A DNA stretch of 38,451 bases from Candidatus Dojkabacteria bacterium UBA2177 (GTDB lineage Bacteria; Patescibacteriota; Dojkabacteria; SC72), in contig DCVX01000014.1 in NCBI GenBank assembly GCA_002328805.1, positions 1 through 38,451 on the forward strand, in the 5' to 3' direction. This document shows positions 6,984 through 15,441 of this stretch, in pieces. Under the pieces are notes generated by a model that was given only the letters and a program-made list of their open reading frames with translations, was not told the DNA's origin and searched no databases. The number at the start of each line of letters is the position of its first letter. The stretch's first letter is position 1. The translations under genes were made by a program, and so were the position numbers.

Positions 6984-8216
6984 TTAATTATTTTTAACTT
7001 CTGTATCGTAAATAAATTTCGCCAAAGATGCAGGTGTTATGTCAAATATATATCTTAAGTTTCCACTATTATCTTTAATATTTTCTAAATTCTCCGGTTT
7101 GAAGTAATCTATCTTTGGAACAACAGGGAAAGGAAGAAACTTTTTCCAAGGGAATTCCAACATAACTTCTTTAATCTCTGGTAGTAAGGCTCCTCCACCA
7201 CAAAGGTATATCTGTGTGGGAAATGAATCTATGTCGTCGCAGTAAGAGAATGCCGACTTGAGAGTTTTCATCCAGAGCTTTGCTACAGGATAAACAACCC
7301 TTTGAACATCTCTTGCTAATTCTTTATTTAGTTCTTTCTTTGAATATTTAATCTTTCTTTGTTCTGCAAATCTGTATTCTATATCTAAAACTCTAGAAAG
7401 TTCTTTTGTAAAGGTTCTTCCTCCAAAAGCAAACATCTTTGTTTCTACAACATTTCCCTTTTCCACTATTGCGATATCTGTTGTCCCTCCTCCTACATCT
7501 ATGAAGATAGCAGAGAAGTCTCTGTTAGTTGAGCCAGAATAAGCTCTTGCCACAGTAAAAGGTTGAGATACTATCCCTAGGGTTTCTAATTTAAGCTCAC
7601 TGGCAACTTTTTTTAGTGCCTCTGTGTATGTTTTTGGAGCAAAAGAGGCATAGAAATGTAATTTAACATCTCTTCCCTTGTAACCAATTAGAGAGTCAAC
7701 TGGCATTCCACCAATTTCTAAACCAGTTTTTGTAATGTGTAAGATTTCAATATCCTCATTAGTAAGTCCAATTCTCTGACTTAGGTCTTCTTTCCCACTG
7801 TCTTCTATCTTACTTTGTATTTGGTTTAAGATTTTTTTCTCTTCCTTTTCTGTAACTTCCTTGTCATAGTTTTCTTCCCTTTGGTAATTAACTACAATGG
7901 AGACGCCTTGAATATATTCTCCTGCAATCCCCATAATTACTTTTTTAGGTTGTTCATCTGTGGCTATCTTGTCATTGAGTTCAGAAACAGCAAGCCTGCA
8001 ATTTTCTAGGACGGTATCCAGGTTTTTAATAATCCCGCTTTTCATTGCATGTTGCTGTTGTTCTATCCTAGAAACCTTTTTAACAACAACGCCAAGGTTC
8101 TCTGTTGTGAAAAGGAGACTTTTTAATTGCTCTGTCCCTATGTCTAAAGCAATTATATTTTCTCCTTCAACGATATTTCCTTTAGAAGATGTTTTTAAGA
8201 AAGGCAGGTTGCGCAT
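6984..8216 (-). CDS. FtsA/PilM-like actin-fold ATPase with SHS2 domain
   Basis: A 410-residue member of the FtsA/PilM/MreB ATPase fold. Phosphate-1 motif IALDIGTEQ (residues 22-30), an SHS2/1C-type insertion at about 93-195, phosphate-2 FIDVGGGTTD (238-247) and the adenosine motif YLCGGGALLP (337-346) are all present. The layout, with the SHS2 domain between the two motifs, fits FtsA better than short PilM. No ftsZ is adjacent and no C-terminal amphipathic membrane helix is obvious. The downstream partner is a membrane protein with a baseplate-J-like domain. PilN- and PilO-like genes lie 6 kb away, so a PilM role is also possible. An extended -10 lies six bases before the ATG, predicting a leaderless mRNA. 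Confidence 0.85.
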   Translation of the reverse strand: MRNLPFLKTSSKGNIVEGENIIALDIGTEQLKSLLFTTENLGVVVKKVSRIEQQQHAMKSGIIKNLDTVLENCRLAVSELNDKIATDEQPKKVIMGIAGEYIQGVSIVVNYQREENYDKEVTEKEEKKILNQIQSKIEDSGKEDLSQRIGLTNEDIEILHITKTGLEIGGMPVDSLIGYKGRDVKLHFYASFAPKTYTEALKKVASELKLETLGIVSQPFTVARAYSGSTNRDFSAIFIDVGGGTTDIAIVEKGNVVETKMFAFGGRTFTKELSRVLDIEYRFAEQRKIKYSKKELNKELARDVQRVVYPVAKLWMKTLKSAFSYCDDIDSFPTQIYLCGGGALLPEIKEVMLEFPWKKFLPFPVVPKIDYFKPENLENIKDNSGNLRYIFDITPASLAKFIYDTEVKNN

Positions 8217-8222
8217 ATGGAA

Positions 8223-8231
8223 AGTATAGCA
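8223..8231 (-). promoter_or_regulatory. Extended -10 promoter of the FtsA/PilM-like gene
   Basis: On the minus strand TGC-TATACT, with the hexamer at 8228-8223, is followed six bases later by the ATG at 8216. It lies in the 38-bp gap after the RNase J gene, so the FtsA-like gene can be transcribed on its own. Confidence 0.6.
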
Positions 8232-8254
8232 TATTTATACTAAATGTTTAGTAA

Positions 8255-9940
8255 TTAAATGATTGCTACAAGGATAATTGGTTCTCTTTCTGTTTTTTTG
8301 TAAATTACTCTACTTAAATCTCTTTCTAACTTCTTTACCAAAGCTTTCTCCTCAAACCTCTTTTGCTTTTGTGACATCTTTATCCAGTCTCGATGAACAT
8401 CGAAGATAAGGTTCTCAATTTCCTTAAGTAGCTCATGAGAGCCTTTTAAGTATACAAATCCCCTTGAGAGGAATTTAGGTTTGCCAATAATCTTTTTATT
8501 TTTGGAGCTTAAGTTTAAAACCACTGCAAACATTCCGAATTCGGAAAGTTGTTTCCTATCTTTAAGAACAATGTCTCCAATATCTCCTACTCCGAGTCCG
8601 TCTATTAGTATAGGTTTAGATTCTATCTTTGTTCCTCTGTTCCAGTAGTGTCCATTGAAGTTCCAGAATTGACCGTCTTCTGTTAGGAAGATATTCTTCT
8701 CAGGATAGCCCCATCCAAGGAGATTCTTTTTATGGAAATATCTAAAGGTTAAGGAACCGTGGACAGGCATTATGTTCTTAGGTTGTATTAAATCAACCAT
8801 CATCCTCATATCTTCTTGGTTGCCATGTCCCGTGGAGTGAATCTTGTTGTCATCACTGTCTTTTAGTAATTGTATTCCAAAACTAAGTAATCTGTCTGTC
8901 ATTCTTTCAATCTGTGTAATATTCTCTGGAATTTCGGAAGAAGAAAGAATTATTAAGTCGCTTTCTTTTAACTTAATATATTTATGTTCATTAAGAGAAA
9001 TTCTATTAAGAGCTGCAAATCTTTCTCCCTGACTTCCTGTGCAGAGTATTAATAGCTCTTTTTCAGGATATTTGTTCATATCTCTTTCTTTTACTAGATA
9101 TTCATCACTAATATTGATATATCTTTTTTCTCTTGCAATCTTTATTGCAGTTTCAAGACTTCTTCCAGATAAAACAACCTTTCTATTTGTTCTCTTGGCT
9201 ATCTCTATTAATGAGTAAAGCCTCGTTATTAGAGACGAGAATGCAGAAACAATTATTCTACCATTCTGGTTCTTAATTATTTCTTCTAAGTTTTTAGCGA
9301 TTTCTGTTTCAGAAGGTGCCTTTCCTGGAGTAGAAGCATTTGTACTCTCCATGAGTGCCAGATCTATCTTTCCTCTTAAGCCCTTGAGTTTCTCGTAATC
9401 ACTCTGTGGCTCATTTGCTGGAGTCTTGTCAAATTTGTAGTCTCCAGAGAAGAAAATATTTCCCTTTGGGGTGTCTAAAAATATTGAGAAGGCGTCTGGG
9501 ATACTGTGATTTATGCCTATAAATGTGGCTTTAAAGTATTTCCCAATATTGACGGTAGATTTTCTATCTATCCCAATAATCTTCACTTTCTTGTCCATCT
9601 TGTACTCTTTGAGCTTCTCTTCTATTAGAGCTTTAGCAAATCCCCCAGCGTATACAGGAGGGTAATCTAATTCCGGAAGTATCCATCTAAGTGCACCAGT
9701 ATGGTCTAAGTGACCATGGGTAATTAGAATTCCTTTAACTTTCTTTTTATTCTTTTTTAAATATTTCGTATTTGGTATGACATAATCTATGCCATATAAT
9801 TCTTGTCCAGGGAACGAATACCCTGCGTCTATCATAACTATCTCATCTGCGTATTGTACGAAATTGGAATTTCTTCCTATTTCCGTTGTACCAGAAAGAG
9901 TACATAGTTGAAGTAAACTATTTCTATTATTCTTATTCAT
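8255..9940 (-). CDS. rnj: Ribonuclease J
   Basis: Metallo-beta-lactamase/beta-CASP ribonuclease with endo- and 5'-3' exonuclease activity in mRNA decay and rRNA processing. The zinc motif HGHLDHTG is at residues 75-82, with further ligands in GINHSIPDAF, FFSGDYKFD and the beta-CASP motifs STGHGNQED and MPVHGS. Length 561 matches the family and the C-terminal domain is present. Some RNase J enzymes start 5'-3' digestion at monophosphorylated 5' ends; this is of interest here because many mRNAs in the window seem to lack leaders. A TATAAT (rc 9972-9967) about 26 bp before the ATG is the best promoter candidate. Confidence 0.95.
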   Translation of the reverse strand: MNKNNRNSLLQLCTLSGTTEIGRNSNFVQYADEIVMIDAGYSFPGQELYGIDYVIPNTKYLKKNKKKVKGILITHGHLDHTGALRWILPELDYPPVYAGGFAKALIEEKLKEYKMDKKVKIIGIDRKSTVNIGKYFKATFIGINHSIPDAFSIFLDTPKGNIFFSGDYKFDKTPANEPQSDYEKLKGLRGKIDLALMESTNASTPGKAPSETEIAKNLEEIIKNQNGRIIVSAFSSLITRLYSLIEIAKRTNRKVVLSGRSLETAIKIAREKRYINISDEYLVKERDMNKYPEKELLILCTGSQGERFAALNRISLNEHKYIKLKESDLIILSSSEIPENITQIERMTDRLLSFGIQLLKDSDDNKIHSTGHGNQEDMRMMVDLIQPKNIMPVHGSLTFRYFHKKNLLGWGYPEKNIFLTEDGQFWNFNGHYWNRGTKIESKPILIDGLGVGDIGDIVLKDRKQLSEFGMFAVVLNLSSKNKKIIGKPKFLSRGFVYLKGSHELLKEIENLIFDVHRDWIKMSQKQKRFEEKALVKKLERDLSRVIYKKTEREPIILVAII

Positions 9941-9979
9941 TTTTATCTATTTTAATTATTATATATATTATATGTGTGC

Positions 9980-10052
9980 CCTTTTTTTACCTTGTAAATT
10001 ATACAGGTTAAAAGGACTCTTTGCGGAAGAAATAATTGGGAGAAAATTATTT
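9980..10052. repeat. Two inverted repeats in the rnj-valS gap
   Basis: First hairpin: CCTTTT (9980-9985) pairs with AAAAGG (10010-10015), enclosing ACCT/AGGT and GTA/TAC around a 5-base loop, with a small internal loop and one bulged T. Second: AAATAATT (10030-10037) pairs with AATTATTT (10045-10052) around a 7-base loop. Neither is followed by a T-tract typical of a plus-strand terminator. The rest of the 213-bp gap between the divergent genes has no other recognisable feature than the promoters. Confidence 0.4.
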
Positions 10053-10130
10053 AGGGCCTTAAAGTATGTGCATTTTAACATAAAAAGGTAAATTTCGCGA
10101 ATTAGAAGGAATTTTAATGATGAAAATGTG

Positions 10131-10139
10131 TGCTATAAT
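10131..10139 (+). promoter_or_regulatory. valS promoter, extended -10
   Basis: TGC-TATAAT with the hexamer at 10134-10139 is a perfect extended -10 element. The predicted start is near 10146, giving a leader of about 7 bases to the ATG at 10154, or none if the in-frame TTG at 10148 were used. Confidence 0.7.
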
Positions 10140-10153
10140 GAGCATTATTGAAT

Positions 10154-12442
10154 ATGCAAGAATTACCAAAAGCCTACAATTCTGACACAGAAAAAGAGAT
10201 TTCCAAGCTCTGGTATGAATCTGGACTAACAAACCCAGACAAGATGGCTGAACATTTGAAAGAGTCAGGAGAGGAAGTTAAAGAACCTTTTGTAATTACT
10301 CTCCCTCCTCCCAATGCAAATGGGAATCTACATTTAGGGCATGTATGTGGTTATTCCTTCCATGATGTTATGGGTAGGTATATGAGGATGACCGGTCATC
10401 CAACGCTTCTTCTACCAGGGAAAGACCATGCAGGAATACAGACAGAAACAGTTTTTGCTAAACATCTTAGCGAACAAGGAAAGAGTAAGCAGGAGTTAGG
10501 TAGGGAGAAATTCTACGAAGAAACATACAAATTCTGTATGAGCAATATAGAGAATGCTAGAGAACAAGAGAAGAGAATAGGTCTTTCTGCAGATTACAGT
10601 AGAGAATTATTTACTCTGGATCCAGGGCTTACAGAAATAGTGTATGAGACTTTCTCTCAAATGTTTGATGAAGGGTTAGTTTACAGAGACAAGAGAATTA
10701 TTAACCAGTGTCCTAGTTGTATGACTGCCTTGGCCGACATAGATGTTGAACATGAAGAGAGGAGAGGTATTTTTGCATACATAATCTATCCTTTTGTTGA
10801 AGAGGAGGATAGAAAATTAGCAAAAGAACTTCTAGGAGTAGAGGGAATAACAGTTGCTACGACAAGACCGGAAACAATGTTAGGAGATACTGCGGTTGTT
10901 GTTAATCCTAAAGATAAAAGATATAAGGCATTTGTAGGAAAGAAAGTTTTATTACCAATAGCCGAAAGAGAAATCTCCGTAATCGCAGATGAAGATACAG
11001 ACATGGAAATGGGAACGGGAGCAGTAAAAGTAACCCCAGCCCACTCCTCAGTTGACTTTGAAATTGGTAAAAAACATGGCCTAGAGGTAGTGAATGTCAT
11101 TAATGAAGAAGGGAAAATGGAAGGAGACATTCCAGAGAGATTTAAGGGAATGGAGACAGTAGAATGTTCCAAGGCTTTGAGTAAGGAACTAGAAAAACAA
11201 GGGCTGTTAATTAAAATAGAGAATATTAGACATGAAGTAACTGTTTGTGAAAGATGTAGAACACCCATTGAACCAATAATCTCTAACCAGTGGTATTTAG
11301 ATGTTTCTTCTCTTGCCAAAAAAGCACAGAAGAATATTAAGAAAGGAAAACTAAGAGTTTTTCCGAAAGGACAGCAGAAAGCACTCAGTCACTTCTTTGA
11401 AGAGATTCAGCCATGGTGTATTTCTAGACAGTTATGGTGGGGACAGAGAATCCCAATTTGGTATAGCGGAGGAAAGAAACTCTATGATTGGTTGCATGAA
11501 AATGAAGGGAAGAGTGTAGAAGACTACAAGGAAGAGACTGGTAAAGAACCCACAGGAACAGGAAAACTCTATGTCGGGGCAGAGAGACCTGAATCCAAAA
11601 ATGGTGAAGTATGGGAGGAGGAAACAGATGTTTTTGACACGTGGTTTAGCTCGGGCCAATGGCCATTTTCTACATTAGGAGGACCTGATGGGGAAGATTT
11701 TAAGAAATTCTATCCAACATCAATGATGATTCATGCTAGAGATATTCTTTTTTGGTGGTCTGCCAGGATGGTAATGATGGGTCTATACAGAACAGAAAAG
11801 TTGCCATTCTCGGACATCTTTCTTACAGGAATGATACTAGCTCCAGATGGTTCTAAGATGTCTAAATCTAAGGGAAATAGTGTTGAACCAAAGGAAATCT
11901 TTGAAAAGTATGGAGCAGACTCATTAAGACTCTGGTACTACTCTGATGCTCTTCCAGGATCAAATGCTCCAGTAAGAGAAGAAAAGATAAAGGGAAATAG
12001 GAATTTTGTTAACAAAGTCTGGAATGCTAGCAGATTTATCCTTATGAATGTGGAAGATAGTGAAATAGGAGAGATTTCCAAGAGGATAGAGGGTCCTATG
12101 GAAGAGACGGAGAGAATGAAAAGAACAAGAGATCATGTTAAAAAAGTTGGTGAATATATAGAAAAATACCAATTTAATCTAGGATCAGAGAAAATAAGGG
12201 AATTTTTCTGGCATGAATTCTGTGATATCTGGATAGAACAAGTAAAAGAAAGTATAGAGGACGAAGAAATAGGGAGTGAAAAAAGAATTCTATATCTGTC
12301 AGAATTGCTTTATCTTCTCAAAGAAAATCTTAAGATAATGCATCCATTTATGCCTTTTGTTACTGAATCAGTCTGGCAAGAACTTTCAAAGCTAGGGCTC
12401 GCAAAAGGGTTGTTAATGTCAGAGCAGATGATGTCCCGCTAG
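10154..12442 (+). CDS. valS: Valyl-tRNA synthetase
   Basis: Class Ia synthetase charging tRNA-Val. The HIGH motif is HLGH (about residues 60-63) after PPPNANGN, and KMSKS lies in DGSKMSKSKGN. The editing (CP1) domain is present, with TTRPETMLGDTAV and the threonine-rich pocket. At 762 residues it is much shorter than the usual 880-950: the C-terminal coiled-coil arm that contacts tRNA is missing and the protein ends soon after the anticodon-binding helices. The ATG at 10154 is chosen over an in-frame TTG at 10148; the TTG lies eight bases from the -10 and cannot be ruled out. Stop codon TAG. Confidence 0.97.
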   Translation: MQELPKAYNSDTEKEISKLWYESGLTNPDKMAEHLKESGEEVKEPFVITLPPPNANGNLHLGHVCGYSFHDVMGRYMRMTGHPTLLLPGKDHAGIQTETVFAKHLSEQGKSKQELGREKFYEETYKFCMSNIENAREQEKRIGLSADYSRELFTLDPGLTEIVYETFSQMFDEGLVYRDKRIINQCPSCMTALADIDVEHEERRGIFAYIIYPFVEEEDRKLAKELLGVEGITVATTRPETMLGDTAVVVNPKDKRYKAFVGKKVLLPIAEREISVIADEDTDMEMGTGAVKVTPAHSSVDFEIGKKHGLEVVNVINEEGKMEGDIPERFKGMETVECSKALSKELEKQGLLIKIENIRHEVTVCERCRTPIEPIISNQWYLDVSSLAKKAQKNIKKGKLRVFPKGQQKALSHFFEEIQPWCISRQLWWGQRIPIWYSGGKKLYDWLHENEGKSVEDYKEETGKEPTGTGKLYVGAERPESKNGEVWEEETDVFDTWFSSGQWPFSTLGGPDGEDFKKFYPTSMMIHARDILFWWSARMVMMGLYRTEKLPFSDIFLTGMILAPDGSKMSKSKGNSVEPKEIFEKYGADSLRLWYYSDALPGSNAPVREEKIKGNRNFVNKVWNASRFILMNVEDSEIGEISKRIEGPMEETERMKRTRDHVKKVGEYIEKYQFNLGSEKIREFFWHEFCDIWIEQVKESIEDEEIGSEKRILYLSELLYLLKENLKIMHPFMPFVTESVWQELSKLGLAKGLLMSEQMMSR

Positions 12443-12452
12443 GGACAAGAAT

Positions 12453-12481
12453 TTCTCAGGATAATTAAATAGTTATATAAT
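12453..12481 (+). promoter_or_regulatory. metG promoter candidate
   Basis: -35 TTCTCA (12453-12458), 17-bp spacer, -10 TATAAT (12476-12481). It gives a leader of roughly 38 bases, enough for the Shine-Dalgarno AAGGA at 12513-12517, eight bases before the ATG. This makes metG one of the few genes here with a conventional leader. Confidence 0.6.
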
Positions 12482-12525
12482 CATTACAACGATTATATTT
12501 TTAATCTAAATTAAGGAAGAAAAGA

Positions 12526-13974
12526 ATGAAAAAAGAAAATCTATATATTACAACTACACTCCCCTATGTTAATGCAGAACCACATATAGGGCACGCATTG
12601 GAATTTATACAGGCGGATGCTATTTCCAGATACTTTAGGAAAAAACTAGGGGAAGAAAACGTTTTCTTTAACCTAGGAACAGATGAACATGGACAGAAAA
12701 TCTTAGATCAGTCAAGGAAGGAAGGAATTACAGTTCAAGAATTTGTAGATAAATATGCACAGAGATTTAAAGATTTCTGTGAATTATTCTTTGTAGAGTA
12801 TGACTATTTTTACAGAACCTCTGACCCAAAGCATCATAAGGCAGCAAAGGAATTCTGGAGAAGGTGTAATGAAAAGGGAGATATATATAAAAAGAAATAT
12901 AGTGGTTTCTATTGTGTAGGATGTGAGAGATTTCTAACAGAGAGAGATTTGGTAGACGGGAAATGTCCAGACCATGACAAGAAACCTGAGATCAAAGAGG
13001 AAGAGAATTACTTTTTCAGGCTTACAAATTATAGAGATACACTTCTTAAGTGGCTAGAGGAAAATCCAGAAGTGTTAAAACCAAAAAGGAAGTTAGATGA
13101 ACTCAAGGCAATAATTAGCGAGGCAGAGGATATAAGTATCTCGAGACTAAAAGAGAATCTCCCTTGGGGAATAGAAGTTCCTAATGATCCAGAGCAGGTA
13201 TTCTATGTTTGGTTTGATGCCCTTACAAACTATGTTAATGTCCTTGGTTTTGGAGAAGATGAGGAGAAGTTAAATAAATGGTGGCCTGGAATACAACTTT
13301 TTGGACCAGATAATCTAAGATTCCAAGGAAGTATATGGCAAGGGATGTTAGCTTCTGTAGGGCTGCCCCAGAGTAAGAGACTTTTGGAACACGGAATGGT
13401 TTTAGGACCAGATGGAAAAAAGATGTCTAAAACTCTTGGCAATATCATCTCTCCTTTTGAGCAAGAGGAGAAATTTGGGGCAGAGGTTGTTAGGTTTTAC
13501 CTTCTAACAGGTATTGCCACATTCGCAGATTCTGCATACAAAGAGGAGGAACTCATAAATATGTACAATTCTAGATTAGCAAATAACTTTGGAAACCTAC
13601 TTAATAGAACAATACATCTTGCTAATAGTAAGGAGGTCGAGATTAATAATGTTAAAGCAGTAGAAAAGCTCTTTAAGAAAGAAGTCGATAGATTCGAGAC
13701 AGAGATAAGAGACCTCTATGATGAGTATGAACTTGCTTTAGCTGGAGAAAAGATAGATGAACTGGCTGACTGGGGAAATAAATATATTACAGAGAGGGAG
13801 CCTTGGGAGGCGAGTAAGGGAAAAGAAGAAGTAGAAATCATATTAAACAATCTCAGTTATCTTCTTGATATAGTCTCTGAACTGTATGAACCAATCATCC
13901 CCGTAAGTGCCGTTAAAGCGAAGGAAGCTCTTGAGAAGAGGGAGAAAATAATTCTCTTCGAGAAGATTTCATAA
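12526..13974 (+). CDS. metG: Methionyl-tRNA synthetase
   Basis: Class Ia synthetase charging initiator and elongator tRNA-Met. HIGH motif PHIGH at residues 19-23 and KMSKT at 299-303. A single zinc knuckle is visible as CVGC then CPDH, that is three Cys and one His. At 482 residues it ends after the anticodon-binding helical domain and lacks the C-terminal EMAP-like tRNA-binding domain found in many bacteria. Preceded by AAGGA with an 8-base spacing, one of only three clear Shine-Dalgarno sites found. It follows valS by 83 bp and precedes the PilN-like trio. Confidence 0.97.
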   Translation: MKKENLYITTTLPYVNAEPHIGHALEFIQADAISRYFRKKLGEENVFFNLGTDEHGQKILDQSRKEGITVQEFVDKYAQRFKDFCELFFVEYDYFYRTSDPKHHKAAKEFWRRCNEKGDIYKKKYSGFYCVGCERFLTERDLVDGKCPDHDKKPEIKEEENYFFRLTNYRDTLLKWLEENPEVLKPKRKLDELKAIISEAEDISISRLKENLPWGIEVPNDPEQVFYVWFDALTNYVNVLGFGEDEEKLNKWWPGIQLFGPDNLRFQGSIWQGMLASVGLPQSKRLLEHGMVLGPDGKKMSKTLGNIISPFEQEEKFGAEVVRFYLLTGIATFADSAYKEEELINMYNSRLANNFGNLLNRTIHLANSKEVEINNVKAVEKLFKKEVDRFETEIRDLYDEYELALAGEKIDELADWGNKYITEREPWEASKGKEEVEIILNNLSYLLDIVSELYEPIIPVSAVKAKEALEKREKIILFEKIS

Positions 13975-13985
13975 ATCTAAATATA

Positions 13986-13994
13986 TGCTATACT
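13986..13994 (+). promoter_or_regulatory. Extended -10 promoter of the PilN/PilO-like operon
   Basis: TGC-TATACT, hexamer 13989-13994, lies 27 bases before the ATG at 14022. The predicted leader of about 20 bases has no Shine-Dalgarno site. Confidence 0.5.
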
Positions 13995-14021
13995 TGAACA
14001 ATAAAAGTTTAAAACTGCCAT

Positions 14022-14600
14022 ATGTTTCAGAGAGAGAAACAGCCAAAATCTATTAATTTCCTAGAAACGCTTTACGATCCTACTGATTTTTGGAGCAATG
14101 CTTATATATGGCTTGTTAGTATAGGGAAATATCTTTTAATAGGTGTTCAGGTAATAGTCTTAGGGGTTTTCTTCGCTAGATTTATTCTAGATGGGAAGAA
14201 TAATGATCTTACAGAAGAGATTAATAATAAAGTAGTGCTTCTCTCAAATGATACCTGGAAGAGGAATGCATTTCTTTTTGAAAATTACCAAGTGCTTTTA
14301 GGAGATATCAGAAATATAAGGGAGGGACAGACAATTAACTCTCTTCAGATTAGGGAACTTATTAATGGAATCCCAAGTAGTCTTGACTTAGAGGGGTTGA
14401 GTTTTAGTGAAAGGCGAGTGTCTTTGCGTCTCAGTTCTAATAATCTCAATAGTGTAAGGGACTATGAATCTGCTCTAAAGAATAATCCAATGTATGAGGA
14501 TGTGAAGTTTTCAATAACCAAGGAGGATGCGGAGATAAGTGTAGGGGTGTCATTTTATTTAAATACAGAAGGAGAAGTTGGTGGCAGAACGGAAAACTAA
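14022..14600 (+). CDS. PilN-like single-pass membrane protein
   Basis: A 192-residue protein with a short cytoplasmic N-terminus, one membrane helix at about 38-57 (YLLIGVQVIVLGVFFARFIL), then a helical stretch and an alpha/beta outer domain. The topology and the order with the next gene match PilN, which links cytoplasmic PilM to PilO in type IV pilus machines. The short N-terminal tail with INFLE is reminiscent of the PilN peptide that binds PilM (consensus INLLP). Assignment is by architecture and gene order, not by strong motif. It overlaps the next reading frame by 20 bp. No pilin, PilB, PilC or PilT is in the window. Confidence 0.6.
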   Translation: MFQREKQPKSINFLETLYDPTDFWSNAYIWLVSIGKYLLIGVQVIVLGVFFARFILDGKNNDLTEEINNKVVLLSNDTWKRNAFLFENYQVLLGDIRNIREGQTINSLQIRELINGIPSSLDLEGLSFSERRVSLRLSSNNLNSVRDYESALKNNPMYEDVKFSITKEDAEISVGVSFYLNTEGEVGGRTEN

Positions 14601-15195
14601 TACAGCTGAATATATGAAGGTGATTAAAGAATCTTCTGAGAAACAGGAATCTTATATCTTTTTTGGGGTCTCAGTTCTTGTTGTTATCATCCTAATTGTT
14701 TTTGCCATTAGACCAACGATTACCACTATTACAAGAATAAATAAAGAGATCAAAGAAAAAGAGAGAGTGAACATTCAGCTTGAAAATAAGATAACCACAC
14801 TAAACGAGCTAGATAAGCAGTATGCTCCTAACAAGGAAGCTTTTGATGATTTGGAGATGATATTTCCCCCAGGGGACAATTTTAGTCTTTTACTGGCAAA
14901 CATAGAGTTGATTACCACACGCAACGGTCATAAGCTTTCTTCTGTAAGTTTTAATACATACAAGGGTAAAGATTACAATATCACAACAAAAGCTCTTGTT
15001 CCATATACAATCACTTTCAGTGCAAGAGGGAGAGAGGAAAACATCTTAAGTTTCCTAAAGGAATTAGAGGACCTTCCGATGTATCCTGTTATTGAGTCTT
15101 TCTCTTATTCAACCGAAACTGCAGATGACGGAACCAATGCCTTTACGGTTTCCTTAAGGATATATCATGTAGATAATGTAAATTTTTATAAGTAG
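14581..15195 (+). CDS. PilO-like membrane protein
   Basis: A 204-residue protein: about 24 cytoplasmic residues, one helix at about 25-46 (FFGVSVLVVIILIVFAI), a coiled coil near 50-85 and a C-terminal ferredoxin-like domain with FPPGDNFSLLLANIE and LSFLKELEDLPMYPVI, both typical of PilO. The GTG at 14581 is chosen because GGAG at 14571-14574 lies six bases upstream; a TTG at 14578 is also in frame but too close. The overlap with the PilN-like gene plus this internal Shine-Dalgarno site point to translational coupling. Stop codon TAG. Confidence 0.7.
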   Translation: MAERKTNTAEYMKVIKESSEKQESYIFFGVSVLVVIILIVFAIRPTITTITRINKEIKEKERVNIQLENKITTLNELDKQYAPNKEAFDDLEMIFPPGDNFSLLLANIELITTRNGHKLSSVSFNTYKGKDYNITTKALVPYTITFSARGREENILSFLKELEDLPMYPVIESFSYSTETADDGTNAFTVSLRIYHVDNVNFYK

Positions 15196-15198
15196 GAT

Positions 15199-15441
15199 AT
15201 GGACATTATTAAGAAAGCAACAGTTCCTTTAGTTATGCTTCTAGTTGTTGTGGTTGTTTGGGTTGGTCTCTATATTTACTATGAGAGCTCCCAAATAGAG
15301 ATTAATCCCCTTGCAGATTCCTATGTGTCACAATTACAGAAGACCTTTGATTTAGAAGAGTTAGAAGAGGTTAATAGAAGAACAAAAGACCACTTCCCTG
15401 TTCTTCCTGAAGTTTTTTTTATGCTTGTAGGGAGAGATTAG
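15199..15441 (+). CDS. Small single-pass membrane protein of the PilN/PilO-like operon
   Basis: An 80-residue protein with a hydrophobic helix at about 8-28 (ATVPLVMLLVVVVVWVGLYI) and a short outer tail. No family recognised. It starts three bases after the PilO-like gene, so it is almost certainly in the same operon and may be a third scaffold subunit. Its stop codon (TAG) overlaps the tail of the oppositely oriented rpoD by four bases, leaving no room for a terminator. Confidence 0.7.
   Translation: MDIIKKATVPLVMLLVVVVVWVGLYIYYESSQIEINPLADSYVSQLQKTFDLEELEEVNRRTKDHFPVLPEVFFMLVGRD

Noticed and set aside
9941..10153. T-box or other riboswitch upstream of valS
   Set aside because: No T-box sequence or specifier loop is visible, and the valS promoter lies downstream of the hairpins, only 15-20 bases before the start.
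10786..11319. 177-residue minus-strand reading frame inside valS
   Set aside because: It lies wholly within the well-conserved valS gene; composition is that of an antisense shadow.
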